The notes beneath the pieces are model-generated. The model saw nothing but the letters and a program-made list of their open reading frames with translations. It was not told where the DNA came from and made no database searches. Positions 17,653 through 26,541 of a stretch of DNA of 64,000 nucleotides are shown here, in pieces (position 1 is the stretch's first letter; the number at the start of each line of letters is the position of its first letter). The DNA lies in contig JAFWOY010000011.1 of NCBI GenBank assembly GCA_017509755.1, positions 1 to 64,000 on the forward strand. The letters run 5' to 3'. A program made the translations under genes and the position numbers. Source of the DNA: Bacteroidales bacterium. GTDB taxonomy: Bacteria; Bacteroidota; Bacteroidia; Bacteroidales; UBA932.

Positions 17653-18461
17653 GGCATGGAGGTGAATTTGCGGGCGAACAGATGATGTCCGTTCGCTAGA
17701 GCCTGATAATCGGATAAATGGAACGTGCTGGCTGTGTCGCGAAGAATCTCTCTCTTCAAATAATCATCCCGATTAAGTATGTATTGTCGTAGTGGAGAAG
17801 CCATCAATTCCGAAGGAATAAAAAACTCATCACCACAAAAACTCCAACGATAGGTTTTCAGTATACCTTCTTTGCGGCCGAGAATGTATTTGACGGCTTC
17901 CTCGGTTAGACTTAGCCAATTGCTTGCTTTATAAAAAACCAGACCACGGTTAGCTTCAATGTGAAGGACCCGTTGCAACGTGATGGCGCTTTTCCAGAGA
18001 AATTGGCTGGCTTTTCGGCGCAACTGATTTGAGGAAGCATAATTGTGTAAGAAAAGGTTATAGCGGCGAACCTTAAGTTTTTCCTGATAGGGGGTGTCTT
18101 GACAGAGCCCAGTCACGACGGACTTTCCGTCACAAGCCTGAAAATAGGTATCGATAGCATCCTGTGATCTGAGAGGGAGCGTAACCCCGGAAATCACATG
18201 GTAGTAATGGTAAGGGCCATTGGCTGCCGCGGCCTCAAAAAGAGCCAACTCACATTCGATCTGGGACACGCTGCCCCAGCGCACATCTACGCGGTTAGAC
18301 AATACGACAAACCGACTCTTATTAACCCGGACTGCCGGAAGGTCTTTCACCTTCCGATCCCAATGAAGATAAATGTCATTGTTGGGGCTGTCCAGCATTG
18401 ATAACAGTCGCTGCAGGATTTCGAATTCATTATGCGCGATAATGAGCCAGGCGTGGGTCAT
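17649..18461 (-). CDS. GT14 (Branch/core-2-like) glycosyltransferase
   Basis: 270 residues with the Branch signature: H-A-W-L-I-I-A-H-N-E-F at the start, D-I-Y-L-H-W-D-R-K-V, V-R-W-G-S-V-S-Q-I-E-C-E, I-S-G-V-T-L-P-L-R-S and a closing L-F-A-R-K-F. It is a diverged paralogue of the protein at 12642-13526. The 291 nt upstream contain no intact gene, so transcription here must cross a gap or restart. The 3' end overlaps the GT32-like gene by 4 nt. Confidence 0.87.
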   Translation of the reverse strand: MTHAWLIIAHNEFEILQRLLSMLDSPNNDIYLHWDRKVKDLPAVRVNKSRFVVLSNRVDVRWGSVSQIECELALFEAAAANGPYHYYHVISGVTLPLRSQDAIDTYFQACDGKSVVTGLCQDTPYQEKLKVRRYNLFLHNYASSNQLRRKASQFLWKSAITLQRVLHIEANRGLVFYKASNWLSLTEEAVKYILGRKEGILKTYRWSFCGDEFFIPSELMASPLRQYILNRDDYLKREILRDTASTFHLSDYQALANGHHLFARKFTSMP

Positions 18462-18752
18462 AGTATAAGATTAGTACAGTTGGTCAGTAGTACACTATTC
18501 ACAAACTCTTCGTCGTTACGACAATACGGTAACCAACTTGCTCGATCTCTTCCAGTGTCAATCCTCGTTGTTCAGTAATCCAAAAACGCCGAATATGTAC
18601 GAAGTCAGCGATTATCTGTGGCGTACTTCCCGCTTGATAAGGCTAATACTTTCCGGCGAGAAGTGCTTTTCCTTTCGTGCCAATCCCGGTTTCGTTTTTT
18701 GAAGGCGTTGACGATGGTCGGATGATTGATTTTGGGGCCATACGCGAGTCTG
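18462..18752 (-). pseudogene. Degenerate coding remnant in the largest gap of the capsule locus
   Basis: No intact gene is present. On the minus strand one frame reads 47 codons from after a TAG at 18643-18645 to a TGA at 18499-18501 (contains A-D-F-V-H-I-R-R-F-W and L-T-L-E-E-I-E-Q-V-G), while the upstream 150 nt reads best in another frame (I-N-H-P-T-I-V-N-A-F). The pieces look like a decayed protein-coding gene, but I cannot name the family. This is the only gap over 100 nt inside the locus. Confidence 0.4.
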
Positions 18753-19829
18753 TTAGGAATGCCCACCACAGACAAACGCAAGCGGTCTGGGCAACAGTCT
18801 ATTGATTATCCAATAGAGAATCAGGCAAATTCCCAGCACCAACACTGGTACGAGGAGGAACTTGATCCAAGTGCCTAACAAGCCTTCACCGAAGAGTCGG
18901 ACACAAGCGCCTTTTGCCCATCCAAGCAGATAAATCTCATGAACCGCATAGATAAAAAAGACGGGAGACGCCAACCGGGTGAGGCGCTCTTTCCGACACT
19001 CTTTTTTTATCATCCAATCACAACAATTCATAAAAGTAATCATGCCGAAAGGATAGAAGACCCGCAGTAACCATTCGTGAAATACGGCGTCATTCCAATA
19101 GGATGCTGTGACCAAAGAAAGGACGGCCAAGATGGCGGCTGGTTTTTTAACTTTCTGGCAAAAAGGGAGCATATGGATGCTGTTCATTCCCAGAAAAGCG
19201 CCAAAACTAAAAAAGAAATAAGCCCGCCATGAGACAAATGGCGCATTGAACGGTATAAAGTAAAGAAGAACGAGCAAGGCAATGCTGCCTGATTGGGGTA
19301 GGTGCTTGAATAGCAGCCAAAGCAGTGGAATCAATACAGACATGACCATCAAATCCCGCATGAACCATAGCGGAAAATCCGCGGGACCTGTTACAAGCCA
19401 ATATAGCGGGCCTTGGCGGACTGTCCACATTTCCCCTTCGATATTGTTTTGCGGAATACCCAGTTTGGAGAACAAGGTCGTTTTGGCTGCAATGGCGGCG
19501 ACCAGAAACAAATTCCAGAACAAATATGGAATAAGCAAAGAACGCACTCGCTTTTTTAATTTCCCGGCGTACCATCTACCGGAGAAACTGCCGGCTGGCA
19601 GATGATAAAAGAAAAAATAGCCTGAGAAGATGAAAAACCAGCAAACAGCGATTTTGCACAGATTATGAGAGATCATCTCTGAAAAGAAATGATAGACATT
19701 CCATCCATCAAGTGAGCACTGGATACTTCCGAAAAAGTCTCCGACAGAATGGGCATAAAGAACCAAAACAATCAAGGGCAAACGCATTGCCTTGATTAAT
19801 GTGGATTGGTGGCTGGACGATTCGTTCAT
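18753..19829 (-). CDS. Membrane acyltransferase, acyltransferase-3 family
   Basis: 358 residues from the ATG at 19829, chosen because it makes a 4-nt ATGA overlap with the upstream GT4; an ATG 33 nt further upstream would overlap it by 37 nt. About ten membrane helices; L-I-V-L-V-L-Y-A-H-S-V-G (His near 27), F-I-F-S-G-Y-F-F-F, K-K-R-V-R-S-L-L-I-P-Y-L-F-W-N and P-L-W-F-M-R-D-L mark the family. Likely O-acylation of the glycan at the inner membrane. Together with the preceding GT4 it mirrors the pair at 8430-10429. Confidence 0.87.
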   Translation of the reverse strand: MNESSSHQSTLIKAMRLPLIVLVLYAHSVGDFFGSIQCSLDGWNVYHFFSEMISHNLCKIAVCWFFIFSGYFFFYHLPAGSFSGRWYAGKLKKRVRSLLIPYLFWNLFLVAAIAAKTTLFSKLGIPQNNIEGEMWTVRQGPLYWLVTGPADFPLWFMRDLMVMSVLIPLLWLLFKHLPQSGSIALLVLLYFIPFNAPFVSWRAYFFFSFGAFLGMNSIHMLPFCQKVKKPAAILAVLSLVTASYWNDAVFHEWLLRVFYPFGMITFMNCCDWMIKKECRKERLTRLASPVFFIYAVHEIYLLGWAKGACVRLFGEGLLGTWIKFLLVPVLVLGICLILYWIINRLLPRPLAFVCGGHS

Positions 19830-20965
19830 CTTTTGGTCAAGTCTTTGAACAAAGCTTCCCATTGGGACATGACGGTCTCTTCGGAATAAGAAGAATAAAC
19901 AGTTTTTGCGTTTTTCGCCAAGGCGTCTCGCATTTGCGGATTGGTAATCAACAGTTCCATGGCCTCCGAAAGCTGGGAAACGTCGCCATCAGGAACCAAC
20001 AATCCATTTACCTTGTCTTGTATGATTTCTTTCGGCCCACACTTGAAATCATAGGAAATGACGGGAGTTCCACATGAGAGTGCTTCAATCATGACCATTC
20101 CGAACCCTTCGGATCGGGAACTCATCACCAAAAAGGCACTGTTTGCATATTCCTGGAAGATATGGCTGGTCGGCGGACAGATGCTGGCGGATTCCTGTAT
20201 GCCCAGTTGCAAAATCAGCGACTGGAGATCGTTCTCAAGCGGACCTTGTCCATAAATATGCAAGGTCCATTCCCTTCTGATAGAGAGGGGGAGTTGTGCC
20301 CAGGCATATAAAAGTCGGTCAAATCCCTTCTCATAAATCAGTCTCCCAACTGCAATGACTTGTCTGCTATTGGTTTTGCGGGACAAGTTGTCAGGTATAT
20401 GGGTAACGGAGTTGGGAATGACCGCCAAATGAGGGAAATGCCCCCATTGCTCAGCACCTTCCTTAGTCAATACGACCAAGCGGTCGAACTGGCGGGCGGT
20501 AATATAATCCTGCCAAGTCCTGAATTTCGCGATAACCTTATGCAGGCCATGATACCCTTGGTTCAGACGAAAAAAACGATTGGAATGGAATTCCAGAATT
20601 TTCTTACTCCCATCGTGGATCATGGGGGCAAAAGTAGCATCCGAAGGATATAGTGTAACGAGAATGTCTGCAGGATTCTCTTTGAGAAAAAGCATCAAGG
20701 CTTTGCGATGCATGTTTTTTTTCTTGCGTAGCGCCAATGCTCGCTTTAACGGAGGCAAGGTGTACGAATCGGCGTAATTGATACCCAAGTCGACGATTCG
20801 CACATTATTCGGGAATTTGTAGAACAAGGGGGTGTCTCTTTGATCGGAGGTGATGACAGTCAAGTCATACGTTCCTTTCCGAGCCAAATAACAGACTTTG
20901 TTGTGCAAGACTCGTTCCATGCCGGCAGCACTTGAGAGCGTTGGGGTCAAATAGACGATTCTCAT
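19826..20965 (-). CDS. GT4-family glycosyltransferase (paralogue of 9293-10429)
   Basis: 379 residues, GT-B fold. A-A-G-M-E-R-V-L in the N-lobe, V-I-A-V-G-R-L-I-Y-E-K-G-F-D-R-L at the start of the C-lobe and E-G-F-G-M-V-M-I-E-A-L-S-C-G-T-P-V at the donor site place it in GT4. Similarity to the protein at 9293-10429 extends over the full length, including the shared D-L-G-I-N-Y and D-G-S-K-K-I-L-E segments. It overlaps both neighbours by 4 nt. Donor and acceptor unknown. Confidence 0.88.
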   Translation of the reverse strand: MRIVYLTPTLSSAAGMERVLHNKVCYLARKGTYDLTVITSDQRDTPLFYKFPNNVRIVDLGINYADSYTLPPLKRALALRKKKNMHRKALMLFLKENPADILVTLYPSDATFAPMIHDGSKKILEFHSNRFFRLNQGYHGLHKVIAKFRTWQDYITARQFDRLVVLTKEGAEQWGHFPHLAVIPNSVTHIPDNLSRKTNSRQVIAVGRLIYEKGFDRLLYAWAQLPLSIRREWTLHIYGQGPLENDLQSLILQLGIQESASICPPTSHIFQEYANSAFLVMSSRSEGFGMVMIEALSCGTPVISYDFKCGPKEIIQDKVNGLLVPDGDVSQLSEAMELLITNPQMRDALAKNAKTVYSSYSEETVMSQWEALFKDLTKR

Positions 20966-22044
20966 TTTTGGTAATATGACAAATACGCTTTTGCTGTCGT
21001 TTCTATCGTATATTGATTGAATGAATTCAATACATCTTTCTTTAAAACAGCCTTCTCTTGAAGAGACATTACTAAGAAACGGGACACGGCATCATAGTAA
21101 GACTGTTCTGTCAAATCTTTGGAAAGAATGCCATTCTTGCCGTTCTCAATCATATTGCTGATGCCACCGACGGGTGTGCAAATAGCTGGACATCCAACCG
21201 CGAATGATTCAAGTAGAACCACCGGCATCCCCTCATAATGGGAAGCTAAACAAAAAGCGTCTGCAGTGTACATCAACGACGGAATGTCAGACTGTTCCCC
21301 GATATAGTGAATCCGCTCGCTGAGATAGGGCACTATTTCCTGATAGGAGGCCTCTACATGACAAGGGCCGGCAATAATGAAAGCTATATCTTTTCCTTCG
21401 CGGATTAATCTGTCAAACACACGACACAGCATAGATTGGTTTTTCTCTGGACAGATGCGGCCGGCATGGAAAAACAAATGTGTATTTGGTGTTATCTTGT
21501 AGCGCTCTAACGAAGGCTCTGAAGAGATAACAGGTCTGGGAATACCGTTTGGAATGAGTTTGCTTTCACATTGATATAGGTGCGTGAATGATTCCTTGGA
21601 GGCAAGTGAAATCGTGATTGGTCGAACCCAACCTTGGCGAAAGCACCATTTTTTGATCTTGAGCAGCCGTAAGTCCCACGGATTATTCTCTTTGAGGGCA
21701 TCCGAATGGACCGTATAGTAAAACCGTGTTTTTCGATGTAACAAAAGAACAGCAAGCAGGTAAAAATAAAAAAAGCCATGAATACTCACGACATCAAAAT
21801 TTCCCCGTCGTATAAACTTCCAAACATGAAAGACCGTGGATAAGGGACTGTCTTTGTCCGACTGATTGATAGAGCGTTTCTTGATGCCAGGAGAAAGCCT
21901 TTTATAAAATAGATCATCGGGAGATGGCTTTTTAAGGGTACAAACCGTCACCGATTCTGTTTTTGCCATTTCGTTAGAAAGAGCACAAACAATCGCTTCA
22001 ATTCCGCCCGCTCCGAGCGACCGGCACGTCTGCAGAATTTTCAT
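20962..22044 (-). CDS. GT4-family glycosyltransferase
   Basis: 360 residues from the ATG at 22044, which overlaps the upstream GT2 stop by 4 nt and starts directly with M-K-I-L-Q-T-C-R-S-L-G-A-G-G-I-E; an upstream ATG would add 18 residues lying wholly inside the neighbour. GT-B features: F-H-A-G-R-I-C-P-E-K-N-Q-S and the donor-site S-H-Y-E-G-M-P-V-V-L-L-E-S-F-A-V-G. D-V-V-S-I-H-G-F-F-Y-F and Y-Y-T-V-H-S-D are acceptor-lobe elements of the family. AT-richer than the 13-17 kb genes. Confidence 0.88.
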   Translation of the reverse strand: MKILQTCRSLGAGGIEAIVCALSNEMAKTESVTVCTLKKPSPDDLFYKRLSPGIKKRSINQSDKDSPLSTVFHVWKFIRRGNFDVVSIHGFFYFYLLAVLLLHRKTRFYYTVHSDALKENNPWDLRLLKIKKWCFRQGWVRPITISLASKESFTHLYQCESKLIPNGIPRPVISSEPSLERYKITPNTHLFFHAGRICPEKNQSMLCRVFDRLIREGKDIAFIIAGPCHVEASYQEIVPYLSERIHYIGEQSDIPSLMYTADAFCLASHYEGMPVVLLESFAVGCPAICTPVGGISNMIENGKNGILSKDLTEQSYYDAVSRFLVMSLQEKAVLKKDVLNSFNQYTIETTAKAYLSYYQK

Positions 22045-23042
22045 GTGAATAGAATGTGTCGGACTCTGTCTGCCATAATCGGGAATGCCATCAGCCAATC
22101 ATATTTTTGCGCAGCGCGGAACCCCTTGGATATAGCAGTCAGGGTGATAGTTTTACGAATGCCAGGTCGCGTATAACGGTTGATCCCGTATGCGTAAGGG
22201 GATAACGATTCTTGAAATATAAGCTCAGGAATGGAAGTTTGCCGACGTTTCCAATAGGTCAAAAAGGCATATTCCAAAATAAAAGTATAATACTGCCGTT
22301 TGGTTTTTTCCGGCTGGAAGTCTTTTAATAGATTATATAGATGATCCAGTCCTTGCAAAGATTTTGGTAAAAGACGCTCTGCGGATCGGGGTGTCAGTGT
22401 TAGGGTTGACGGGTCATTTACATAGTAAATCAATGCTTTTGGAACATGATAAACCTGCATGTACGGGTCGCAAGTCATCATCTTTTTCAAAATAGATGCT
22501 ATATACAACTTGTCTTCCATCAAGGAGATGCCTTCTGTAAAAGAAACATCAAAGAGCAAATCTCTCTTTATTAGCCGATTCCATACAACAACTACACTCC
22601 ACGAGAACATGCTGTCCAAAACCAGTTCGGGCTTTCCAGACTGAGCGCACTGATTTTCTAGAAGCAGTCCCGAAACCGTGACCCTGTAAAAATCACTGAC
22701 GACCATACTAGCGACATTCTCTCTCGCCGCCGTATACAAAGTCTCGTAAGTTGTCGGATCGGCATAATCATCGGCGTCAAGGAATGCAATATACTCTCCG
22801 GTGGCAAGCGAAACCCCTCGATTTCTGGCTGCAGACACTCCTTCGTTCTTTTGATGGTGAATGATGATCCGATCATCTGAACGGTAATCCTCCAAAATGG
22901 TTCCGCTATTGTCTGAACTTCCATCGTTCACACAGATAATCTCAATCTCTTTCAACGTTTGGCTTTTCAAACTATCCAAGCAACGATGGATGGTTTTTGC
23001 CGCATTGAAGATCGGGACAACGATGGAAACTTTAGGGGCCAT
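22041..23042 (-). CDS. GT2-family glycosyltransferase
   Basis: 333 residues from the ATG at 23042. This start is preferred because it begins with the canonical M-A-P-K-V-S-I-V-V-P-I-F-N and has AAGAGGT just before it, while the upstream ATG at 23075 would overlap the acetyltransferase by 17 nt. N-D-G-S (39-42) and D-A-D-D (89-92) form the nucleotide- and metal-binding sites. The C-terminal 200 residues are specific to this enzyme. It overlaps the following GT4 by 4 nt. Confidence 0.87.
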   Translation of the reverse strand: MAPKVSIVVPIFNAAKTIHRCLDSLKSQTLKEIEIICVNDGSSDNSGTILEDYRSDDRIIIHHQKNEGVSAARNRGVSLATGEYIAFLDADDYADPTTYETLYTAARENVASMVVSDFYRVTVSGLLLENQCAQSGKPELVLDSMFSWSVVVVWNRLIKRDLLFDVSFTEGISLMEDKLYIASILKKMMTCDPYMQVYHVPKALIYYVNDPSTLTLTPRSAERLLPKSLQGLDHLYNLLKDFQPEKTKRQYYTFILEYAFLTYWKRRQTSIPELIFQESLSPYAYGINRYTRPGIRKTITLTAISKGFRAAQKYDWLMAFPIMADRVRHILFT

Positions 23043-23058
23043 ACCTCTTGTATCCACA

Positions 23059-23544
23059 CTATCTGATAATCGCACGACCAGGAACTCCGACTACAGTCAC
23101 GCCAGGCGTAAGTATATCTTTTACGACAACGGCGCCGGCGCCAATCTTGACATTATCGGCAATTCGGATGCCGCCAAGTATCTGAGCCCCTTGGCCAATA
23201 TCTACGTTGTCTCCTATAACGGGAGAGTCGTCGGGGTATCCGCCGTCGCTGCCGATGCAACAGTTTCCATGTATTTTGCAGTTGCGGCCGATTCTTGACT
23301 TGGGATTAACAATGATGGAGCCGTAGTGCTCAATCATCAACCCCTCACCAAAACACCCCGCACTGATGATGAAACCCAGCCGGGAACCCAGCCGGTTTTT
23401 TCGCCCTCGATACCAGAAAGCGAGCACCTTGATGGGTGTGCTGAATGTGAACTTCTCCTCTTTACGAAGAAACTGCAAATACCTCTTGATATAGTATTTT
23501 TCCGGGCGGATCCACCATTCGAGCAAGTATTCTTTTAGTGTCAT
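23059..23544 (-). CDS. Hexapeptide-repeat (CysE/serine acetyltransferase-like) acetyltransferase
   Basis: 161 residues. The C-terminal half is a left-handed beta-helix of hexapeptide repeats (I-G-R-N-C-K-I, I-G-D-N-V-D-I, I-A-D-N-V-K-I-G-A-G-A-V-V) ending in V-V-G-V-P-G-R-A-I-I, the pattern of the serine acetyltransferase-like group. Catalytic His is probably the one in C-K-I-H-G-N. In capsule loci such soluble trimeric enzymes use acetyl-CoA to acetylate a sugar or sugar nucleotide; acting on serine is less likely here because no cysteine genes are near. It lies 10 nt after the upstream acyltransferase gene. Confidence 0.82.
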   Translation of the reverse strand: MTLKEYLLEWWIRPEKYYIKRYLQFLRKEEKFTFSTPIKVLAFWYRGRKNRLGSRLGFIISAGCFGEGLMIEHYGSIIVNPKSRIGRNCKIHGNCCIGSDGGYPDDSPVIGDNVDIGQGAQILGGIRIADNVKIGAGAVVVKDILTPGVTVVGVPGRAIIR

Positions 23545-23554
23545 AGTCGGAAGA

Positions 23555-24541
23555 TTAAGATGCGCGCTGAATAAGGCCCCAAATCAGCAAGCGGATTTTG
23601 TCGATTACAATGAAAGTGAAGCCCATCAGAAAGAGCAGGATGATCATTAATGGATAATAGGCAGCCAAGGGCACAGCGTCAAAAAGATGATGAAACAGTT
23701 GATGGAAATAGGGTGATACTAACGAATGTTCATGAATCAGATACATAGCAAAAGCTGAGGCTGCCAGCCAGTTGACGAACCTGCTTTGGAATTGAATCTT
23801 CGAGAAATACAACAATAAGTACAGCGCAGCGACAATATTGAGAGGTGAATCGTTGTGATTCAAATGGAAACCCATTCCGAACCATTTATAACCGCCCCAA
23901 AACAATAAGGCGGAAATGACAGTTACTCCCAGATATATGAGGATATCCATTGTCTTGTTGAGAGAGAACAGTTTGCCGGGATAGAGCCTGGAATAGCTTG
24001 CTAGCAGGTACAGCCCGATGAAGGATAGCGGAGAGAAGCCTAAATCGAAATGCCCCTTATCCAACAGGAAGCCGAAAACAAATGCGGTCAGGAAAAAGGC
24101 CGTCAGCGTGCTCACAAATTCTTTTTTTGTGGCGTGTTCTACGAAGGCATTCAGGACCGGAGACAACGCGTATAAGACGAGGTAAGATACCACAAACCAA
24201 TAGCCGGATCCGAACAGCAGATAAGGCAACAGATCCTTTTTGAACGAAACGGGAAGTCCTAGGGCATAGAATACAAAAAAACAGAGCAAAGCAAGGAACC
24301 AAACCTGAAAAAGAAGTTTGAAAGCCCCTTTCGCAGAAGCTCGAATACCAAACCAGCCGGAAATCATCACAAAGACATCTACGCTGACAAGACAGAGCTG
24401 GTTCACGAATAGTTTGCTTACGCCGTACGCTCCAGCCAAATCCCCTTCTTCAACATAGCCGGAAGCATGTCCGATCATCACCATGATCATGCTGACGAGG
24501 CGGAGTAACTCGAAATTGGATTGACGGACGTTGGAATTCAT
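23555..24541 (-). CDS. Membrane acyltransferase, acyltransferase-3 family (divergent type)
   Basis: 328 residues from the ATG at 24541, which leaves 4 nt after the upstream gene and begins with M-N-S-N-V-R-Q-S-N-F-E-L-L-R; an ATG 33 nt upstream only adds residues overlapping the neighbour. About ten membrane helices. N-F-E-L-L-R-L-V-S-M-I-M-V-M-I-G-H (written with the catalytic-type His at 27), V-F-V-M-I-S-G-W-F-G-I and late A-M-Y-L-I-H-E-H identify an acyltransferase-3 subgroup distinct from the other four in the locus. Acyl transfer to the glycan is inferred. Confidence 0.83.
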   Translation of the reverse strand: MNSNVRQSNFELLRLVSMIMVMIGHASGYVEEGDLAGAYGVSKLFVNQLCLVSVDVFVMISGWFGIRASAKGAFKLLFQVWFLALLCFFVFYALGLPVSFKKDLLPYLLFGSGYWFVVSYLVLYALSPVLNAFVEHATKKEFVSTLTAFFLTAFVFGFLLDKGHFDLGFSPLSFIGLYLLASYSRLYPGKLFSLNKTMDILIYLGVTVISALLFWGGYKWFGMGFHLNHNDSPLNIVAALYLLLYFSKIQFQSRFVNWLAASAFAMYLIHEHSLVSPYFHQLFHHLFDAVPLAAYYPLMIILLFLMGFTFIVIDKIRLLIWGLIQRAS

Positions 24542-24545
24542 TTGG

Positions 24546-25595
24546 TCAATTGACACGATTACCAGAAAGAACACGGGAGAGCCCCGGAGAAAACTGACGG
24601 ATCAACCAATACAGGCCAAGACAAATCATAACAGAAATGGCTGGGCGCAGCAAGAGGTCGAGACAGGCATTGACCTCTCCTGTAAAAGGGAGGGTATGGT
24701 AAAGTATCCATCGGGAGAACTCGTGTAGAATCAATACGTTGTGTGCACAAAAGACAAAGAAACTGCTTCTGGATAAAAAAGGGCGGGGCCGTAGTTTTCC
24801 TATTTCTAGGAAATGGCTCGCAAGAGAAATGACAGCAATTGTTCCGGTTATCACAAACAGATTTTCCCAATAACGATATAGATCAGGATGATGTCTGAAT
24901 ATAGGGACCAGTATGAAGAGGAGGAGACTGGTAATAATCACGGACGGAATCCTATAGCCTTTGAATGTATCAACCAAGTTATAACCGTGAATCTGAAGGG
25001 AGGCGCCAGCACTGAAAAACAGGAAACCTTCGGGGAACCAGTCGAACACTAGGACGAGGGTCTCCAGAATAAGGACACTAGAATAACGCAAATATTTGAC
25101 AAACCAATAGATTAACGGTGCGGCTAGTATGTAGAGCATCAAATTGCGGATAAACCAGAGCGGACCGTCAAAAGGGAGGATGCCCTTTCGATCCCAGAAG
25201 CCGCCCCATTCAGCAATGTGATTCCAAAACGATTGGAATGAAAGATCTGTTTCTGAACTCCGAAGTTGCGCATATCCCCAGATACAGACAGCCGCAATGA
25301 TGTTCCACACAATGTATGGAATCAATAAAGAATGAAACCGACGCCTCAATTTATCACCATAGGTGCGCCAATCCCACAACTCCAATCGGCTAAAAAACAA
25401 GTAGCCCGATATAAAATAGAAACATGGAACAGCAATTCTGCAGACACCTTGTGAAAGCAATATGCAAAGTGCAGAATACGTTTGCATGGGATTGTTGACC
25501 CCGATTGCGCCCAAATGCAGCATGACAACAGCTGCGGCCAATGGAAAGCGAAGCCAATCGATGGTTACCGACTCGGATGCGTCGTTAATGGCCAT
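24546..25595 (-). CDS. Membrane acyltransferase, acyltransferase-3 family
   Basis: 349 residues, about ten membrane segments. I-D-W-L-R-F-P then V-V-M-L-H-L-G (catalytic-type His near 22), F-Y-F-I-S-G-Y-L-F-F, H-S-L-L-I-P-Y-I-V-W-N and P-L-W-F-I-R-N-L are visible. Closest to the copy at 14491-15579. Two acyltransferase genes thus stand in tandem here (with 23555-24541), suggesting two different acylations or acceptor positions. The start overlaps the 3' end of the upstream GT2 by 11 nt. Confidence 0.87.
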   Translation of the reverse strand: MAINDASESVTIDWLRFPLAAAVVMLHLGAIGVNNPMQTYSALCILLSQGVCRIAVPCFYFISGYLFFSRLELWDWRTYGDKLRRRFHSLLIPYIVWNIIAAVCIWGYAQLRSSETDLSFQSFWNHIAEWGGFWDRKGILPFDGPLWFIRNLMLYILAAPLIYWFVKYLRYSSVLILETLVLVFDWFPEGFLFFSAGASLQIHGYNLVDTFKGYRIPSVIITSLLLFILVPIFRHHPDLYRYWENLFVITGTIAVISLASHFLEIGKLRPRPFLSRSSFFVFCAHNVLILHEFSRWILYHTLPFTGEVNACLDLLLRPAISVMICLGLYWLIRQFSPGLSRVLSGNRVN

Positions 25596-26541
25596 GTGGG
25601 TAGATTTTTTCGCTAATCAGTTCCAAAATAGTCTGCAGGTAGCGCATCCGCCCCCGAGGAATGCGCAGCAAGACACGCCTTTTTTGTTTGAAAAAAGCGA
25701 CTTGTTGTTTCAAAGGCGAATTGCCGGCCAGGCGAGATGCCAATAGAACTCGAGTGTACAACAACCTTTCTTTCTTTTCATATTCCCGGTATTCCTTCTC
25801 CTGGAGCAGGTTGATTCGCGAACGATACTCCTTATACGCAGCATCCATCATCATTATGGGATCTTTCACTGAACTCAAAGATCCCCGATTCCGAATAAAA
25901 TACTCATATGAAGGCTGATTCTCCAGTACAAGTGTGCAACATTGTCCAAAGCACTGACGAGAAAAAACGTGGTCTTCCAGCCAAGAAATCGTTTCATCAA
26001 ACCGGACGTTCCAGAGAAGACTTTTTCGAAAAGCCGTATTCCATAAAAAACCGAAATATCCACTCTCTTCTGTTTCTTTCAGCATGGATGCAGTATCCCG
26101 TTTTCCGATAATCCGTCTCTTTGAGATGACATGCGTTGTGCGGATCCCGCTCCGGTTTTCGATATAGCCACATTTGACAATGTCTGCGTCTGTTTCGGCG
26201 ATGACTTGGTGATAAATGGACAGAGCTCCTGGCAGTAAAAGATCATCGGCATCTGCGAAAACAATCCATGATCCTCGTGCCAGCTCCAGGCCAAGGTTCC
26301 TGGCCTTGCTGACGCCACCCCAGGCTCGTTTTTGGCAATGAATCCTTTCATCGTGGGAAGCATAATCTTGGCAAATTGCCCAACTTCCGTCTATGCTGCC
26401 GTCATCTATCAGTATAATCTCATAAGAAGAAAAGTCCTGTTGCAAGATACTGTCAATACAGGCAGACAGATACTGCTCTACATTGTGGACTGGGACAATG
26501 ATGGAAAAGAACGGATTGCTGCGATTCAGTGGCGTAACCAT
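25585..26541 (-). CDS. GT2-family glycosyltransferase
   Basis: 318 residues. F-F-S-I-I-V-P-V-H-N, I-D-D-G-S (45-49), K-A-R-N-L-G and D-A-D-D (97-100) are the GT-A nucleotide- and metal-binding elements of GT2. The C-terminal part is basic (K-Q-K-R-R-V-L-L-R-I) and may lie on the membrane. The 5' end overlaps the upstream GT2 by 16 nt. Sugar specificity unknown. Confidence 0.87.
   Translation of the reverse strand: MVTPLNRSNPFFSIIVPVHNVEQYLSACIDSILQQDFSSYEIILIDDGSIDGSWAICQDYASHDERIHCQKRAWGGVSKARNLGLELARGSWIVFADADDLLLPGALSIYHQVIAETDADIVKCGYIENRSGIRTTHVISKRRIIGKRDTASMLKETEESGYFGFLWNTAFRKSLLWNVRFDETISWLEDHVFSRQCFGQCCTLVLENQPSYEYFIRNRGSLSSVKDPIMMMDAAYKEYRSRINLLQEKEYREYEKKERLLYTRVLLASRLAGNSPLKQQVAFFKQKRRVLLRIPRGRMRYLQTILELISEKIYPHGH

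Noticed and set aside
23059..23544. Serine acetyltransferase for cysteine synthesis
   Set aside because: The fold matches, but the protein is shorter than CysE and sits amid glycan genes, so a sugar acetyltransferase is more likely.
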